64,000 nucleotides of DNA, taken from assembly GCA_030427205.1 (NCBI GenBank), contig JAUHXC010000027.1:83614-147613 (forward strand), given 5' to 3'. Position numbers and translations under genes: made by a program. Below the pieces are notes generated by a model. The model made no database searches. It worked only from the letters and a program-made list of their open reading frames with translations, and had not been told where the DNA came from. This document shows positions 62,146 through 64,000 of the stretch, piece after piece. The stretch is from a bacterium (GTDB taxonomy: Bacteria; Myxococcota_A; Bradymonadia; UBA7976; UBA1532). Position 1 is the stretch's first letter. Every line of letters begins with the position of its first letter.

Positions 62146-62871
62146 ATGAAAGCCACCGCCACCGAGGTCGTGATCGTGCGTCACGGCGAGACCATCGAGA
62201 ACTTCGAAGGCACGTTGCAGGGCCTCGACCCCCGCCGGGGGCGGCTGACGGCGCGCGGGCTGGCCCAGGCGGCGGCCGTGGGGCGCGCGCTGGCCGGCGA
62301 GAGCTTCGATCGGGCCTACTGCTCGCCGCTCGAGCGGGCGGTGGTGACGCTGGCCCGCATCCTCGAGGCGCGTCGGGCGGCCGATCCGGCGATCGAGACG
62401 CTGCCGCTGCGCTTCGTCGACGGCCTGCGCGAGCTGGACATGGGCCGCTTCGCCGGCGGCCTGCGCGGCGATTGGGGCCGGGCGGCGGCCAAGCACGGCG
62501 ATCCGCTGCACTTCCGGGCGCCGGGCGGCGAGAGCCCGCGCGACCTGCAGCACCGCGTTGGCCGCTGGTTCGACAACGTGCTGCGCCACGGGCCCGGCGG
62601 GCGGGTGCTGGTGGTGGCCCACGGCGGGGTGGTCCGCTCGCTCCTGACCCACGCCCTCGACCAGCCGATGAACATGGACTGGGCCGGCGTCGGCATCGAT
62701 CTGCCCAGCCGCAACGCGAGCATCGCCCGCCTGGGGCTCGTCGCCGGGCGGGTCGTCGCGGCGACGGCGGACGACGCCCGGCACCTCGGCGGCCTCGTCG
62801 ACGGACCCTCGGCCGGCGTCTGGTGGGATATGGACGACCGCTGCTGGCGCCCGTGGGCCGGCGGCTTCTGA
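62146..62871 (+). CDS. Histidine phosphatase (phosphoglycerate mutase-like) family protein
   Basis: A 241-residue protein with the RHG motif VRHGETIENF (His13 catalytic), a second conserved SPLERA block, the mid-protein Glu in RELDMGRF and the second catalytic His in VVAHGGVVRS. Family members remove phosphate from sugars, nucleotides or cofactors. The sequence does not identify the substrate. It may be cotranscribed with the UbiA gene seven bases downstream. Confidence 0.9.
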   Translation: MKATATEVVIVRHGETIENFEGTLQGLDPRRGRLTARGLAQAAAVGRALAGESFDRAYCSPLERAVVTLARILEARRAADPAIETLPLRFVDGLRELDMGRFAGGLRGDWGRAAAKHGDPLHFRAPGGESPRDLQHRVGRWFDNVLRHGPGGRVLVVAHGGVVRSLLTHALDQPMNMDWAGVGIDLPSRNASIARLGLVAGRVVAATADDARHLGGLVDGPSAGVWWDMDDRCWRPWAGGF

Positions 62872-62878
62872 TAGGCGC

Positions 62879-63745
62879 ATGAGCCGCTTGCGCTTCTGGC
62901 TCGAGACCTCGCGCCCCGGGCTGTGGTTTCCGACGATCTGGCTCTACGCCCTGCCGCTCGGCGGGCAGCACCTGCTCGATCGGCCCACGTTCTGGGCCGG
63001 CCTCTTCTTCGTGACCTTCCCGCTGAACTTCGTGGTCTACGGCTGGAACGACGCCGTCGACACCGAGACCGATCGAATCAACCCGCGCAAGGGCAACCTG
63101 CTGTTCGGGGCCCGCGGCGACGACGACGAGCTCGCCGGGCTGCCGCGGGCGATGGCGGTCGTCGGGCTGCTGTTCTGGCTGCCGTTCGCCGTGATCGACG
63201 GCCCGCGCATGCTGCTGGTCTTCGCGGGCATCGCCGGGGTCTGCTGGCTCTACAACCTGCCCGAGCGCGGCCTGCGCGGGCGGCCGCCGCTCGAGCTCGT
63301 GTGCCAGTTCGGCTACCTGCTCGTGGTGCCGTTCAGCGTGTGGCTCAACGGGGTCGAGCACCCGCCGTGGCCGACCTATGGCTACTTGTGTCTGTTCGCG
63401 GTGCAGTCGCAGCTGATGGGCGAGGTGATGGACATCGAGCCCGATCGGGCCGCCGGGCGGCGCACGACGGCGACGGCGCTCGGCATCCGCGGGACCAAGC
63501 TGCTGGTCATCGCGGTCGTCGCCGCCGAGGTGGCGCTGCTGATCGGGCTGTATCGCGATCTGTGGTTCGGCGGCGCGCTGGCGCTCTTCCTGGGCTGGCT
63601 GGTGCTCGACGTGACGCTGCTCTTCCGCGGGCGCAGCTATCGGCTGGTCGAGATGAAGCTCTTCGGCGTGCTGACGAACGTGGTGGCCATCGCGACGATG
63701 CTCTACGCGTGGTGGTCGAGCTGTCTGTTGACGCCGCCGGGGTGA
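62879..63745 (+). CDS. UbiA-family prenyltransferase
   Basis: A 288-residue membrane protein with eight to nine helices. The first metal motif NDAVDTETD (NDxxDxxxD, residues 57-65) and the second DIEPDRAAG near residue 185 are both present. Members attach prenyl chains to aromatic acceptors in quinone, haem or lipid pathways. It is preceded by the phosphatase gene. The acceptor cannot be inferred. Confidence 0.9.
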   Translation: MSRLRFWLETSRPGLWFPTIWLYALPLGGQHLLDRPTFWAGLFFVTFPLNFVVYGWNDAVDTETDRINPRKGNLLFGARGDDDELAGLPRAMAVVGLLFWLPFAVIDGPRMLLVFAGIAGVCWLYNLPERGLRGRPPLELVCQFGYLLVVPFSVWLNGVEHPPWPTYGYLCLFAVQSQLMGEVMDIEPDRAAGRRTTATALGIRGTKLLVIAVVAAEVALLIGLYRDLWFGGALALFLGWLVLDVTLLFRGRSYRLVEMKLFGVLTNVVAIATMLYAWWSSCLLTPPG

Positions 63746-63886
63746 GGCTGCCGGGGTGACAGGGGCATAGCGCGGGGGCAAGGCGCGGCGATGGCTCGGC
63801 GGCGGTCTGGGCAACGCCGAGGGTGGGCAGAGCGATCGAGCTCTCGGCGGGTCGGAACGCGTCAACAGTTTTACGTTGCCGGTGCG

Positions 63887-63901
63887 CCAGGGAAGCCCTG
63901 G
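63887..63901. terminator. Short perfect hairpin at the right end
   Basis: CCAGGG and CCCTGG pair around AAG. It lies between the convergent UbiA gene and the partial gene at 63918. The stem is only 6 bp and no T-run follows. Confidence 0.3.
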
Positions 63902-63917
63902 TGAAGAGGAGGTGAGG

Positions 63918-64000
63918 TCACAACCGAAACTTCACGATGGAGCCCGGCGGGTATCCAATCCCGCCGAGGCGGCTGGCCACCGCCTCGAAGCGAGTCTTGC
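63918..64000 (-). CDS. C-terminal end of an unidentified protein
   Basis: The minus-strand frame entering from the window edge ends at a TGA (63920-63918) and reads ...EAVASRLGGIGYPPGSIVKFRL. The protein-like composition suggests a real gene whose body lies beyond the window. Nothing more can be said of it. Confidence 0.45.
   Translation of the reverse strand, partial: KTRFEAVASRLGGIGYPPGSIVKFRL

Overview
The window is uniformly high in GC and rich in predicted lipoproteins, several carrying long Gly-Glu hexanucleotide-encoded linkers ahead of Cys-rich or beta-rich domains. That style, together with a SitBAI-like lipoprotein toxin cassette and MopE-type Cys motifs, suggests a member of the Myxococcota or a related former deltaproteobacterium. 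This is an inference from gene style, not a phylogenetic placement.

Positions 1 to about 26,270 look like an integrated mobile element, cut off at the left edge. Its right end abuts the 3' end of a tRNA-Leu(CAA) gene (26271-26357, minus strand), a classic tyrosine-recombinase target, and a tyrosine integrase lies at 23326-24396. The left arm (1-5770, minus strand) is a tightly coupled operon of unrecognised proteins: coiled coils, C-terminal membrane anchors, a Lys-rich protein, and a transglutaminase-fold enzyme. It resembles a virion or structural module, but no hallmark capsid or terminase gene is recognisable. A remarkable 380-bp repeat block (5829-6202) separates it from the right arm. 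That block has 7 direct and 9 inverted heptamers phased at 10-11 bp, followed by 22-23 bp iterons, and is a good candidate for a replication origin, partition site or dual operator. The right arm carries an ImmA/IrrE-PIN (DUF4411) toxin-antitoxin-like pair, a cargo lipoprotein, a divergent repressor/Cro-like switch (10844-11953), and a long run of overlapping early genes. These include two zinc-ribbon proteins (one a P-loop ATPase), a DNA methyltransferase and a DnaG-type primase fused to a helicase. After the integrase come small genes, including an HTH regulator between two apparently related small proteins.

From 26,394 to the right edge the DNA looks like ordinary chromosome with short, mostly independent units. 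These are a glutathione S-transferase, two outer-membrane-type proteins, a metallo-beta-lactamase-fold hydrolase, a six-hairpin glycosidase-like lipoprotein, small lipoproteins, a cNMP-binding-domain protein and an AI-2E-family membrane protein. Two large divergent Gly-Glu-linker lipoproteins (36627-40691 and 40971-42686) face away from each other, so their linker tracts form long inverted repeats around both promoters and both signal peptides.

An SDR, a PfkB-family kinase and an acyl-CoA ligase follow. The most interesting chromosomal unit is 46208-49265: small lipoprotein, 590-residue lipoprotein ending in a PD-(D/E)xK-like nuclease signature, then a small non-secreted protein. This is the layout of the SitB-SitA-SitI polymorphic toxin cassettes of Myxococcus. 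A 920-bp gap at 51383-52302 has no convincing gene and holds a near-perfect hairpin with repeated TTCGAAGTTTCGAA boxes. The right end has an exported trypsin-like protease coupled to a periplasmic/outer-membrane protein, a DUF3050 protein, a transglutaminase-elicitor family lipoprotein, a P-loop/TPR/winged-helix regulator, a histidine phosphatase and a UbiA-type prenyltransferase.
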